Shown here in pieces: positions 5,464 to 12,622 of a stretch of DNA of 32,771 nucleotides. The first letter of the stretch is position 1. Each line of letters starts with the position of its first letter. The stretch is from a virus. The position numbers and the translations under genes are program-made. A model generated the notes under the pieces. It saw only the letters and a list, made by a program, of their open reading frames with translations, was not told where the DNA came from and ran no database searches. The stretch is taken from positions 1-32,771 of IMG/VR virus record IMGVR_UViG_3300009184_000123. One strand, 5' to 3'.

Positions 5464-5963
5464 CAATTGAAAAAGCAATGCAACGAATTGTTTGGCGAGT
5501 ATCAAACGGGAACTACACACCAAACCAAAACGACGTCGAAGCCGTCACAATAGTTGCGGAATGGATAAACAGACAAAAGGCGCAGGAACTACAACAAAAC
5601 AGGTTGTTTGCAAAAATGTACGTTTATTGTTTTATCAACGAATTACAATTTTATCAAAACATAAAATTTGCACAAAAAAAAATACATGAAATATTAAAAA
5701 CGCCTTTGATTGAACTATACGGGCAATTTAAAGAAAAATTAAATTTTATCGAATATAATTTACTATTGAAGTCGTTAGGTTTTTGTAATTTACACCCCGC
5801 ATTAACAAAAAAAGAACAACAGGAAAAAGAATACGTTTTAACACGAGAAAATAACGAAGTTATGGAAAAGTACCTTTTGGGTATTTGGACGCCTGAAAAA
5901 ATAGAAATGGGGCTAAATAATCAAATTACAGAAGCAATTAACCATTACAAAAACTTAAATTAA
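5460..5963 (+). CDS. hypothetical replication-module protein, 167 aa
   Basis: A mainly helical, 167-residue soluble protein; no motif I can name. Notable stretches are an N-terminal helix AMQRIVWRVSNG, EWINRQKAQELQQNRLFAKMYVYCFINEL, and a charged segment KKEQQEKEYVLTRENNEVMEKY. Its ATG overlaps the stop of the initiator-like gene (ATGA) and the RecA-fold ATPase follows 7 nt after its stop. In such a slot a helicase-loader or partner of the ATPase is plausible, but that is only inferred from order. Confidence 0.65.
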   Translation: MTIEKAMQRIVWRVSNGNYTPNQNDVEAVTIVAEWINRQKAQELQQNRLFAKMYVYCFINELQFYQNIKFAQKKIHEILKTPLIELYGQFKEKLNFIEYNLLLKSLGFCNLHPALTKKEQQEKEYVLTRENNEVMEKYLLGIWTPEKIEMGLNNQITEAINHYKNLN

Positions 5964-5970
5964 TAAAATT

Positions 5971-6855
5971 ATGATTGAAATACCAAAAATTGAGTTAAAA
6001 CCCGAACCGCAGGAGCAGGATTTAGATTTTAAAAAAATTCACGATTTGCAGTTTGTAGACATCGACGAAATATTGAAACCTCAACCCGTGGCAATTAGTA
6101 TCGGGAGCAGTCAATACAAAGGGCAAAATTACCCGATACCTTTCGGGAGTTACGGCGATTTCAGTTGTATTGTTGGAGCGTCAAAGTCAAAGAAAACATT
6201 TTTAAAATCATTGTTAACGGCTTGCTATATTGGCGGAAATTCAAATATTTACGCGTCCAAAATAAAAGGACACAATGTTGGCAATAAATGGATTATTGAT
6301 ATTGACACGGAACAAAGCCAATTCCACGCCCAACGTGTTTTCCGCAGGGTTGCCGAAATGGTTGGAGCCAACCCGATAAATTACAAACCCTTTGCCTTGC
6401 GTACTTTGTCGCCAAACGAACGTTTTAAATTTATTGAATGGATTTTTAACGAAAGCAAATACAAAGGGAATATCGGTTTATTAATTATTGACGGGGTCGC
6501 CGATTTAGTTTCGGACGTTAACAACTTGGAACAATCAAACGAAGTAAGCCAAAAACTTTTGGAATGGAGCGGGAACGCAAATTGTCACATCGTTACGGTT
6601 TTACACAGGAATTTTGGAAGCAATAAACCGACAGGACATTTGGGGTCGGCAGTATTAAAAAAAGCCGAAACCGTTGTATTTGTAGAAAAAGAAGACGACG
6701 CGGTTTTGGTAACGTCAGAATATAGCAGGAACCAACCTTTTGAAAATTTCGCATTTTTAATCGATAAAAATTGGTTGCCTTATGTAATCGACGAAATAAA
6801 AATAAAAGAAGAAATCGAAAATAAATTTAATCAAAAAAACAAACCTAACTTTTAA
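5971..6855 (+). CDS. RecA-fold ATPase, probable replicative helicase (AAA_25 / RepA-like)
   Basis: A 294-residue P-loop protein. Walker A is G69-A-S-K-S-K-K-T76 and Walker B is L170-L-I-I-D174-G. A later LHRNFGSNKPTGHLGS stretch resembles the sensor/arginine-finger part of RepA-like hexameric helicases, and the C-terminal half (KKAETVVFVEK) continues the RecA core. About 65 residues precede the ATPase core, with the GSYGDF lead-in typical of these proteins. It probably unwinds phage DNA at the fork. It lies with the initiator-like gene, SSB-like gene and recombination genes. A recombinase role is the alternative. Confidence 0.75.
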   Translation: MIEIPKIELKPEPQEQDLDFKKIHDLQFVDIDEILKPQPVAISIGSSQYKGQNYPIPFGSYGDFSCIVGASKSKKTFLKSLLTACYIGGNSNIYASKIKGHNVGNKWIIDIDTEQSQFHAQRVFRRVAEMVGANPINYKPFALRTLSPNERFKFIEWIFNESKYKGNIGLLIIDGVADLVSDVNNLEQSNEVSQKLLEWSGNANCHIVTVLHRNFGSNKPTGHLGSAVLKKAETVVFVEKEDDAVLVTSEYSRNQPFENFAFLIDKNWLPYVIDEIKIKEEIENKFNQKNKPNF

Positions 6856-6866
6856 AAATAAAAATT

Positions 6867-7244
6867 ATGAAATCAAACAAAATCGACGCGTTAATTTATC
6901 AAATAACGTCAGGGAAAGCAAAAAGCGACAGCGCAAAAATACTGTTGGAAATCGAAAAACAACCGTTAACAATTGAAAAACTTGTTTTAAAAGGTTGGAA
7001 AATACAAACAGCGTCGGCGCGTTGTTCGGAATTGGAAGACTTGGGACTAATTAAAAAAATATATAATCCAACTAATTCGTTTTCGTGGTTCCAATTTGTG
7101 AGAGACCCACAGGAACGCGAAGACTTGTGCAAAATGATTGCCAACGTAAAAAAACAAAAGTACTTTGCAAAGGGTATCGAATTGGGTTATTTTTATTGGG
7201 ACGAAAACGGAAAAGTTGTTGCCAATTTATTAATGAATTTGTAA
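6867..7244 (+). CDS. winged-helix DNA-binding protein, 125 aa
   Basis: Residues 25-70 (ILLEIEKQPLTIEKLVLKGWKIQTASARCSELEDLGLIKK, in pieces) have the helix-helix-recognition helix-wing pattern of a winged helix: TIEKLV, then QTASARCSELEDLGLI and a turn into strands. The C-terminal third is Lys-rich and holds aromatic strands (YFYWDENGKV). Likely roles are origin or fork processing or transcription control of the replication operon. The stop overlaps the next ATG (TAATG). Start context AAAAATTATG. Confidence 0.65.
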   Translation: MKSNKIDALIYQITSGKAKSDSAKILLEIEKQPLTIEKLVLKGWKIQTASARCSELEDLGLIKKIYNPTNSFSWFQFVRDPQEREDLCKMIANVKKQKYFAKGIELGYFYWDENGKVVANLLMNL

Positions 7245-7681
7245 TGCAAAAAATAACAATCAGGTCAAACGTTAACGGCGGGAACCTGAAAAGAAACCGC
7301 AATTTAATTATTGATGCAATACGAAGTTTTGAGGGCGCAGACATTTTAGTCACATTTGAAAAACCAAAAAAGAAACGTTCAAACCCACAAAACGCATTTT
7401 ATTACGGCGTTGTTATTCCGATAGTGCAAAATTGTTTGCGTGACGCGGGACATGTAATGACAAACGAAGCGACGCACGATTTAATTAAATTAAAGTTTTT
7501 AAAAGAAGTAATTTTGACAAACGAAGACACGGGCGAAGTTGTCGAGCGGGTTAAGTCAACGACGGAATTGTCGACGTCGCAATTTATGGACTTTGTTGCC
7601 GAAATCAGGCAATTTACAAACGAATATTTCGGCGTTGATATTCCCGAACCGAACGAAAATTTAACTTTACAATTTGATTAA
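7244..7681 (+). CDS. ninB: NinB-like recombination protein (lambda Orf family)
   Basis: The ATG at 7244 overlaps the upstream stop; a longer frame from 7085 runs over the previous gene and is rejected. The 145-residue protein has the NinB/lambda Orf pattern: a basic KKKRSNPQNAFYYGVVIP segment, then a TTELSTSQFMDFVAEIRQF helix and the terminal FGVDIPEPNE signature. Lambda Orf helps load recombinases on SSB-coated single strands. NinG lies two genes away, as in the lambda nin region, and an SSB-like protein is encoded nearby, so a role in phage recombination or replication restart is likely. Confidence 0.7.
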   Translation: MQKITIRSNVNGGNLKRNRNLIIDAIRSFEGADILVTFEKPKKKRSNPQNAFYYGVVIPIVQNCLRDAGHVMTNEATHDLIKLKFLKEVILTNEDTGEVVERVKSTTELSTSQFMDFVAEIRQFTNEYFGVDIPEPNENLTLQFD

Positions 7682-7685
7682 AAAA

Positions 7686-7901
7686 ATGAAACAAAGCAAA
7701 AAAAATTCAATAATAGAAACGATTGCACAAACGTTAATCGGTTTAATCACATCGATTTTAATACAATTAATATTGTACCCATTGTTAAATATTCCCGTTT
7801 CTTTTAATCAAAATTTGATTATTACATTAGTTTTTTTTATAGTTAGTATTTTGCGCGGTTACGTTGTTAGGCGTTTTTTTAACAATAAAAAAAATAACTA
7901 A
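7686..7901 (+). CDS. small two-helix membrane protein, 71 aa
   Basis: Two hydrophobic helices, about residues 10-32 (ETIAQTLIGLITSILIQLIL) and 40-60 (NLIITLVFFIVSIL), with basic ends (MKQSKK and RRFFNNKK). I chose the ATG at 7686 over an in-frame TTG at 7674 that overlaps the NinB gene. The order MKQS, E-x-x-A-x-x-x-x-G, two helices, R-x-Y-x-x-R-R-x-F recalls short phage membrane proteins (DUF7220-like) found beside recombination genes. Function unknown. Confidence 0.65.
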   Translation: MKQSKKNSIIETIAQTLIGLITSILIQLILYPLLNIPVSFNQNLIITLVFFIVSILRGYVVRRFFNNKKNN

Positions 7902-7908
7902 AAATAAA

Positions 7909-8454
7909 ATGGAAAATAAAATAAACCCCCGCAGGTGCAAAATTTGCCAAACAATATTCACGCCCGCACGTCAATTGCAGGGCGTTTGCGGTTACGATTG
8001 CGCCAAAGCATACACAAACAAACTGAAAGAAAATAAAGCCAAACAGGAACGCAAAGTTTTAAAAGAAAAATTGAAAACCCACAAAGACCATTTACAGGAA
8101 TTGCAAAAAGTTTTCAATACTTACATTAGGGAGCGGGACAAATACAAAGGTTGCGTTTCATGCGGGAAATTATTAAACGCCAAATTTGACGCGGGACATT
8201 TTTACAGCGTCGGGAAGTACCCGAATTTAAGATTTAACGTGTACAACGTACATGGGCAATGCGTCGAATGTAATCAACACAGGCACGGCAATATAAATGA
8301 ATATTCGTTGAGGTTGGGCGACCGCATCGGGAACGACAATTTATTGAAATTAAACGACAGCCGAAACACCGTGACAAAATTGTCGGTTCCTGAAATTGAA
8401 GTTTTAAAAATAAAATATAAGGAATTGACAAAGATTTTGAAAAATGAACAATAA
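7909..8454 (+). CDS. ninG: NinG-like protein (lambda Rap family recombinase/nuclease)
   Basis: The 181-residue product matches NinG/Rap. It has an N-terminal zinc-binding set C10-x-x-C13 and C27-x-x-x-C31, a long Lys/Glu coiled helix about 35-70, then the core C82-V-S-C85, D95-A-G-H98-F, C118-V-E-C121-N-Q-H124-R-H126. Lambda Rap is a structure-specific endonuclease that processes branched recombination intermediates. The ATG at 7909 is preferred to a TTG at 7864 lying inside the upstream gene. The length is close to the roughly 200 residues of the family. This is one of the most secure calls of the window. Confidence 0.88.
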   Translation: MENKINPRRCKICQTIFTPARQLQGVCGYDCAKAYTNKLKENKAKQERKVLKEKLKTHKDHLQELQKVFNTYIRERDKYKGCVSCGKLLNAKFDAGHFYSVGKYPNLRFNVYNVHGQCVECNQHRHGNINEYSLRLGDRIGNDNLLKLNDSRNTVTKLSVPEIEVLKIKYKELTKILKNEQ

Positions 8455-8665
8455 AAATAAATTGCGGGCGGGTTGCCGTTGGCACGGTACAATAGAGGTT
8501 CCCGAATTTGCGGAAATCAAAAAAGACAATAACGGACGCGAATGTTATTTGTCGGGTATTTTTGTAAAAAATAACGTTTGGTATATTGAAATAAAATACA
8601 TCGATAACGACGAATTTTATGTCGGTAAATTTAATTTGTTATATCCTTTTTTTGAACGTAAGTAA
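8444..8665 (+). CDS. hypothetical protein, 73 aa
   Basis: Not recognised. The 73-residue, beta-rich protein overlaps the NinG gene by 11 nt and is probably translated by coupling. It has a basic start (NKNKLRAGCRWHG), a central GRECYLSGIFVKNNVWYIEIKYID region and an aromatic tail (LLYPFFERK). It is the last gene before the promoter at 8686. Confidence 0.6.
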   Translation: MNNKNKLRAGCRWHGTIEVPEFAEIKKDNNGRECYLSGIFVKNNVWYIEIKYIDNDEFYVGKFNLLYPFFERK

Positions 8666-8685
8666 AAAAATAAATAAAAAAATTA

Positions 8686-8712
8686 TTGTTTTACTGAAAA
8701 ACTATATATTTG
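8686..8712 (+). promoter_or_regulatory. Bacteroidota-type promoter for the regulator block
   Basis: TTG (8686-8688), a 16-nt spacer, and TATATTTG (8705-8712), a perfect TAnnTTTG. The spacing is slightly short. Start of transcription near 8716, 26 nt before the ATG at 8742. It occupies a 76-nt non-coding gap made almost only of A and T. Confidence 0.55.
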
Positions 8713-8741
8713 ACAAAATTATTAACTTAAAAAAATAAAAA

Positions 8742-9122
8742 ATGAACAGTAAACAAAAAATTGAAAAGTACGAAAGCGCTTTAAAAATTATTTTATTTTG
8801 CGTCGAAGTAAACCCGCAAGTTAATTTAACACAAATGCGAAAAGATTTAAAATTGAATAAAAATTTTATAAGGTCATTGCTAAAACTTGAAATTATAAAA
8901 AACAACGGAAACCGAGGGGCGTCGAATTATGTTTTATTAAAAAAGTTTACAGACGAAATGACCTTGGAAGTTTTAAACTTTGCAAACGAATTGTCGGCAA
9001 ATAAAAAGGAAACAATAATACAAAAACACGTCGGTACATTTGAAGAGGAAAAACCTCAACCCGTAAAGGAATTGAATTTGTTTCAAAAAATAATTAAAAC
9101 CTTATTCAATGGGGCTATTTAA
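8742..9122 (+). CDS. putative winged-helix regulator, 126 aa
   Basis: Residues 11-65 read as a small winged helix: helix SALKIILFCVEV, then NLTQMRKDLKLNKNFIRSLLKLEII (helix-turn-helix) and a wing NNGNRGASNYVLL. The rest is an acidic, flexible linker and a C-terminal amphipathic helix (NLFQKIIKTLFNGAI). It is the first gene after the promoter at 8705 and may control this block or the switch to late genes; that is inferred. Its end overlaps the next start by 14 nt. Confidence 0.55.
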   Translation: MNSKQKIEKYESALKIILFCVEVNPQVNLTQMRKDLKLNKNFIRSLLKLEIIKNNGNRGASNYVLLKKFTDEMTLEVLNFANELSANKKETIIQKHVGTFEEEKPQPVKELNLFQKIIKTLFNGAI

Positions 9123-9327
9123 AGAGCTTTTTTATAAGTCACGCAGGACACAAAACGAATTGTCTAACGTGTTAAACTATACGCCCGCAAATTTATCAAT
9201 ATTAAAACGCAAGCAACCGCCGTATTTTATTAAATTAGAAAAGGCAATGTCAACCCTTGGTATTGATAATTTAGAAGCGCAGGAGGGAAATTTAATAATC
9301 ACAATACAATTAAAATGCAAAGAATAG
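9109..9327 (+). CDS. small helix-turn-helix protein, 72 aa
   Basis: The stretch RRTQNELSNVLNYTPANLSILKRK (in pieces, about residues 12-35) has the spacing of an XRE/Cro-type helix-turn-helix, with T14-Q-N-E-L as first helix and A27-N-L-S-I-L as recognition helix. The C-terminal half has short strands ending in ITIQLKCKE. At 72 residues it is Cro-sized. It overlaps both neighbouring genes, so it is made together with the winged-helix protein. The target is unknown. Confidence 0.5.
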   Translation: MGLFKELFYKSRRTQNELSNVLNYTPANLSILKRKQPPYFIKLEKAMSTLGIDNLEAQEGNLIITIQLKCKE

Positions 9328-9629
9328 AAAGACTTATCGACGCAAAAATACCTTTTGCTGTTATGCACTATAAAAAAATACCAACAGGGAAGACAAACGC
9401 TTTTGAATTGGTTGTAATTAACCCCGAAGACGGCGAGTTGAATGTTTTACCGCTCGACCCGTTGGATATAAAAGTAATCAAAAGCCGAAAATATCACAAT
9501 ATCATAAAAATAAAAAACAACACCGACGACGGCAGGGTTTTTGAGTTTATGGATTTTAAAAAAGTACTCGACGACGCAGTCGCGGAATTTAACAGGTTAA
9601 TGGACGAACACAAAAATGAAAAAAAATAA
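9315..9629 (+). CDS. hypothetical protein, 104 aa
   Basis: Not recognised. A 104-residue soluble protein overlapping the upstream gene by 13 nt. Its strands (AFELVVINPEDGELNVLPLDP, IIKIKNN) precede a C-terminal acidic helix (FKKVLDDAVAEFNRLMDEHKNEKK). The GELNVLPLDPLDIKVIKSR region looks like a small beta sheet. Confidence 0.6.
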   Translation: MQRIERLIDAKIPFAVMHYKKIPTGKTNAFELVVINPEDGELNVLPLDPLDIKVIKSRKYHNIIKIKNNTDDGRVFEFMDFKKVLDDAVAEFNRLMDEHKNEKK

Positions 9630-9632
9630 ATT

Positions 9633-9731
9633 ATGAAACCGAAAAAAATAAATTTAATTGTTGAGGTTTTCGCGTGGGTTTGTGTATTTGTTATATTAAC
9701 AGCATTAATAATAATAATAAAAAATTTATGA
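9633..9731 (+). CDS. single-pass membrane microprotein, 32 aa
   Basis: A 32-codon frame, ATG at 9633 to TGA at 9729, overlapping the next ATG (ATGA). After a basic MKPKK start, residues 6-29 form one continuous hydrophobic helix ending KNL. The start context AAATTATG and the coupling to the downstream gene support it. Function unknown. Confidence 0.5.
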   Translation: MKPKKINLIVEVFAWVCVFVILTALIIIIKNL

Positions 9732-9958
9732 AGACATCAATCGAAATGTTAATCGACGAATTGACAAAAAATATAGTTCCAACAGCCGAAGCCGACGAAA
9801 CAGACTTGGCGCGAAATGGAGCGTTTCACGTTGCTATTAGTTTGGCAAAAGTATTTGAACAACGCGAAAAAGATTTAATACTGTCGGCGTTCGATAGTAA
9901 ATTCAACGGAACCGCACAAGAATTTTACAACGCTTGTTTTAACACAAAAGGTTTGTAA
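9728..9958 (+). CDS. hypothetical protein, 76 aa
   Basis: The ATG at 9728 overlaps the stop of the microprotein; an upstream in-frame TTG at 9674 lies inside that gene and is rejected. The 76-residue, almost wholly helical protein (MLIDELTKNIVP, HVAISLAKVFEQREKDLILSAF, AQEFYNACF) has no motif I recognise. Acidic, probably soluble. Confidence 0.6.
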   Translation: MKTSIEMLIDELTKNIVPTAEADETDLARNGAFHVAISLAKVFEQREKDLILSAFDSKFNGTAQEFYNACFNTKGL

Positions 9959-9963
9959 ATTTG
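9934..9963 (+). promoter_or_regulatory. candidate promoter giving a leaderless transcript
   Basis: TTG (9934-9936), exactly 19 nt, then TAAATTTG (9956-9963). Transcription would start near 9967, one base before the ATG at 9968, so the message for the next gene would be almost leaderless. It overlaps the end of the upstream gene. Confidence 0.4.
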
Positions 9964-9967
9964 TAAA

Positions 9968-10150
9968 ATGGAAAACAAGCAACCCGACCCAATAATCGAA
10001 ACAATTTTCGAAACTGAAAAACGATTGAAGCGAAAAGCGACCGTCGTTTTAAAAGAAGCAAAAGAAAATGAAAAAATAAAATTGCAAAACGGGTTCGCTT
10101 GGGTTACAATAGACGCAAAAACAAGGGTATTGCGAAAAGTAAAAAAATAA
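9968..10150 (+). CDS. hypothetical basic protein, 60 aa
   Basis: Not recognised. A 60-residue, Lys/Glu-rich protein: an N-terminal helix (IIETIFETEKRLKRKATVVLKEAKENEKIKL, read in pieces) and a short beta hairpin FAWVTIDAKTRVLRKVKK at the end. It lacks the usual A-rich ATTATG leader, unlike its neighbours. Confidence 0.55.
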   Translation: MENKQPDPIIETIFETEKRLKRKATVVLKEAKENEKIKLQNGFAWVTIDAKTRVLRKVKK

Positions 10151-10154
10151 AATT

Positions 10155-10337
10155 ATGGGACGAATAAATACAACACAAAAACAAAAAATATTAATACTTG
10201 AATACTATTTAATTCATAAATTGAACGGTTTAAAATCAATCGCAATGGACTTGGATATATCGTACGTTGTATTGACAAAATTTATAAGCCGATACGAAAA
10301 AACAGGATTTTTGATTTTGCCGTCAAAAATGAATTAA
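10155..10337 (+). CDS. small helix-turn-helix protein, 60 aa
   Basis: Residues 25-50 (GLKSIAMDLDISYVVLTKFI) fit a helix-turn-helix: S28-I-A, then D34-I-S as the turn and V38-V-L-T-K-F-I as second helix. The end FLILPSKMN is often seen in short phage HTH proteins of Flavobacteriia, from memory. It lies just before TerS, where late-gene regulators or terminase accessory proteins occur. Start context AAAATTATG. Confidence 0.5.
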   Translation: MGRINTTQKQKILILEYYLIHKLNGLKSIAMDLDISYVVLTKFISRYEKTGFLILPSKMN

Positions 10338-10348
10338 CTTTATATTTT
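10316..10348 (+). promoter_or_regulatory. weak candidate late promoter upstream of terminase
   Basis: TTTG (10316-10319), 21 nt, TATATTTT (10341-10348), a 7/8 match to TAnnTTTG with the final G missing. ATG of TerS follows at 10369. Offered as a possibility only. Confidence 0.25.
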
Positions 10349-10368
10349 ACAGCACAAAAACAACAACA

Positions 10369-10740
10369 ATGGCAAAACAGGACATCGAAAAACACCAATT
10401 CAAAAAAGGACAATCAGGGAACCCAAAGGGACGACCTGTTGGCGCGCTTGGTTCCAAAACAATTTTGCAAAAATATTTAAATCTGACAACCAAAGCCGTT
10501 AACCCAATAACCAACGCGACCGAAAATTTAACGGTTGCCGAACAAATACACCTTAAGCAAGTTGCAAAAGCAATCGACGGCGATTTATATAGTTACAAAG
10601 AAATTATCGACCGTCTCGAGGGCAAAACAATAAACGTTCAGGAAATTAAACAGGAAATCACACAAAAGACATTGCGAATTGGTTACGGCGACGACGAAGA
10701 CGACGACACGGGAGACGATAACAGCGAATGGATAAGATAG
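10369..10740 (+). CDS. terminase small subunit (DUF5681-type)
   Basis: A 123-residue protein opening with the KKGQSGNPKGRPVG motif (residues 12-25) that marks DUF5681 proteins, commonly the small terminase next to a TerL gene. The middle is helical (VAEQIHLKQVAKAIDGDLYSYKEIIDRLEG) and the C-terminus is a very acidic tail (GDDEDDDTGDD) ahead of SEWIR. It would recognise phage DNA and recruit TerL for packaging. Its end overlaps TerL by 13 nt. Confidence 0.75.
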   Translation: MAKQDIEKHQFKKGQSGNPKGRPVGALGSKTILQKYLNLTTKAVNPITNATENLTVAEQIHLKQVAKAIDGDLYSYKEIIDRLEGKTINVQEIKQEITQKTLRIGYGDDEDDDTGDDNSEWIR

Positions 10741-12191
10741 ATTTTAACCCTAAATTATTTAACAATTTATATTGGCATTTACTAAAATATTTTAGTGACG
10801 CCAATTTCCGTTTTATATGGGTTTACGGCGGTTCGTCAAGTTCCAAAACTTATTCGGTCGTTCAACTTCAAATCGTCCTTATGTTATCAGGCAAAGACGA
10901 AAACGCGTTGATTTTACGGAAATACGCGTCGGATATTCGCGACAGTATCTTTGCCGATTTTAAAGGCATCATTTCCGATTGGGGTTTGAATGAGTTTTTT
11001 ATTATTCAACAAAACTATATTGTTTGCGTCCCGACGGGTTCGTTTGTTCGTTTCCGTGGATTGGACGACAGCGAAAAGGTCAAAGGAATTTCACAATTCA
11101 AACGGGTTGTTATGGAAGAGATTTCACAGTTTGACGAATTGGATTTTAAGCAAATCAAAAAACGTTTGAGGGGTCGCGTCGGTCAACAAATAATCGGAAT
11201 ATTTAACCCGATAAGCGAGCAACATTGGATAAAAGAAAACATTTTCGATAAGGAAATTTTAACAGACATCGAAAGCGATATTTGCCAAACGCAAATAAAC
11301 AACGCAGGAGACACGATAATTTTAAAAACAAATTATTTAGACAACAAATATATTGTTGGCGAATGGAACGACGACGGACAACAAATTGGCGGGTTTGTAG
11401 ATACGCACGTAATCAATGATTTTGAAAAGGATAAAATAAATGATTTCAATTATTATCAAATTTACGGTTTAGGCAATTGGGGGAAACTTCGAACAGGCGG
11501 GGAATTTTGGAAAGACTTTCAAACCGACAAACACGTAACGACAAAAGGTTGGGACGAAAATTTGCCAATTCATTTGACTTGGGACGAAAACGTAAACCCG
11601 CATATAACCTGTTTGGTTTGGCAAATCGACGGCAAGGTCGCAACGCAAATCGACGAAATATGTTTGCCCGACCCGCGCAATAGAGTTTTGGACGCCTGCA
11701 ACGAATTTAAACAGCGTTACCCCGTCGACAGGGTCAAAGGTTTGTTTTTATATGGCGACCGCACAAGTATAAAAGAAGACACAAAGTTGGCAAAAGGAGA
11801 AAACTTTTACACTAAAATACAACAAAATTTGTCGGCATATTTACCGCGCTTACGTATGCAAAGCGTTAACCCAAGCGTCGTTCAATCAGGAAGTTTTATC
11901 AACGAAATTTATCGAAATAGTTTTGAAAATATAGTTATCTTTGTAAATGACAAATGCAAAAAAAGTTTATTTGACTATCAATATGCGTTGGAAGACAGCG
12001 ACGGAACGATTAAGAAGTCAAAGAAAACTAACCCAACAACAAAAGTAACGTTTGAAGAGTTCGGACATTGTAGCGACGCAAAACGTTATTTCATTACGGT
12101 TGCATTTGCAAACGAATATCAAAACTATTTGAGGGGCGGTCGAAAGTCTGTTATTTCAATAGGTAGAAACAAAGCAAAATCAGGGTATTAA
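10728..12191 (+). CDS. terL: terminase large subunit (TerL)
   Basis: A full-length 487-residue packaging motor. Walker A is G34-G-S-S-S-S-K40-T41; Walker B is V127-V-M-E130-E131. The C-terminal RNase H-like nuclease shows candidate acidic residues D286 (TWDENVNP) and D344 (YGDRTS), and the closing H447-C-S-D450-A segment before RYF typical of the PBSX/SPP1-type terminases. It translocates DNA into the prohead and cuts the concatemer; this group usually packages by headful, which would agree with a circular assembly. The start overlaps TerS and the portal module follows. Confidence 0.92.
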   Translation: MDKIDFNPKLFNNLYWHLLKYFSDANFRFIWVYGGSSSSKTYSVVQLQIVLMLSGKDENALILRKYASDIRDSIFADFKGIISDWGLNEFFIIQQNYIVCVPTGSFVRFRGLDDSEKVKGISQFKRVVMEEISQFDELDFKQIKKRLRGRVGQQIIGIFNPISEQHWIKENIFDKEILTDIESDICQTQINNAGDTIILKTNYLDNKYIVGEWNDDGQQIGGFVDTHVINDFEKDKINDFNYYQIYGLGNWGKLRTGGEFWKDFQTDKHVTTKGWDENLPIHLTWDENVNPHITCLVWQIDGKVATQIDEICLPDPRNRVLDACNEFKQRYPVDRVKGLFLYGDRTSIKEDTKLAKGENFYTKIQQNLSAYLPRLRMQSVNPSVVQSGSFINEIYRNSFENIVIFVNDKCKKSLFDYQYALEDSDGTIKKSKKTNPTTKVTFEEFGHCSDAKRYFITVAFANEYQNYLRGGRKSVISIGRNKAKSGY

Positions 12192-12209
12192 AAACCTAAA
12201 ATATTTAAA

Positions 12210-12620
12210 ATGGCTTATTTAACTTGTGACGATTACATAATGCAAATACAGGACGTCAATTTGCAACAAATTATAAATAACAACGAAGCGATTAGAGAAA
12301 ACGCGGGATTATTAGCGGAAGCCGAAGCGCGTTCGTATTTAATACAAAAATACGATTTCGACGCGGAACTGTTAAAAACAGGCGAAGACAGAGACCCGCA
12401 GTTGTTGGCTTACATTATCGATATTTCGTTGTTTCATTTACATAGCCGTATCGCACCGCGCAACATTCCTGAATTAAGACAAACACGATACGAAAACGCT
12501 ATCGCTTGGCTAAAAATGTGCGCATTTGGAGACGTAACGCCTAAAATAGAACCAATAACACCCGCGCAGGGCAACCGTATAAGATACGGCGGAAATACTA
12601 AAAATGTAAACCAATACTAA
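12210..12620 (+). CDS. DUF1320 head-tail connector (Mu gp36-like)
   Basis: A 136-residue protein with the DUF1320 pattern: N-terminal L-x-x-D-Y helix, EAEARSYLIQKYD, then DPQLLAYIIDISLFHLHSRIAPRNIPE and YENAIAWLK (pieces of the signature). In Mu the counterpart gp36 is a head or head-completion protein, probably attaching below the portal. It sits between TerL and portal, 2 nt from the portal start. Confidence 0.75.
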   Translation: MAYLTCDDYIMQIQDVNLQQIINNNEAIRENAGLLAEAEARSYLIQKYDFDAELLKTGEDRDPQLLAYIIDISLFHLHSRIAPRNIPELRQTRYENAIAWLKMCAFGDVTPKIEPITPAQGNRIRYGGNTKNVNQY

Positions 12621-12622
12621 AA

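Noticed and set aside
5492-5689. 65-codon alternative frame within the gene at 5460
   Set aside because: Fully inside a longer coupled gene, out of frame, Lys/Arg/Thr-rich shadow.
7085-7243. Longer N-terminus of the NinB-like protein
   Set aside because: Would overlap the winged-helix gene by 160 bases and adds no NinB-like sequence; ATG at 7244 is coupled to the upstream stop.
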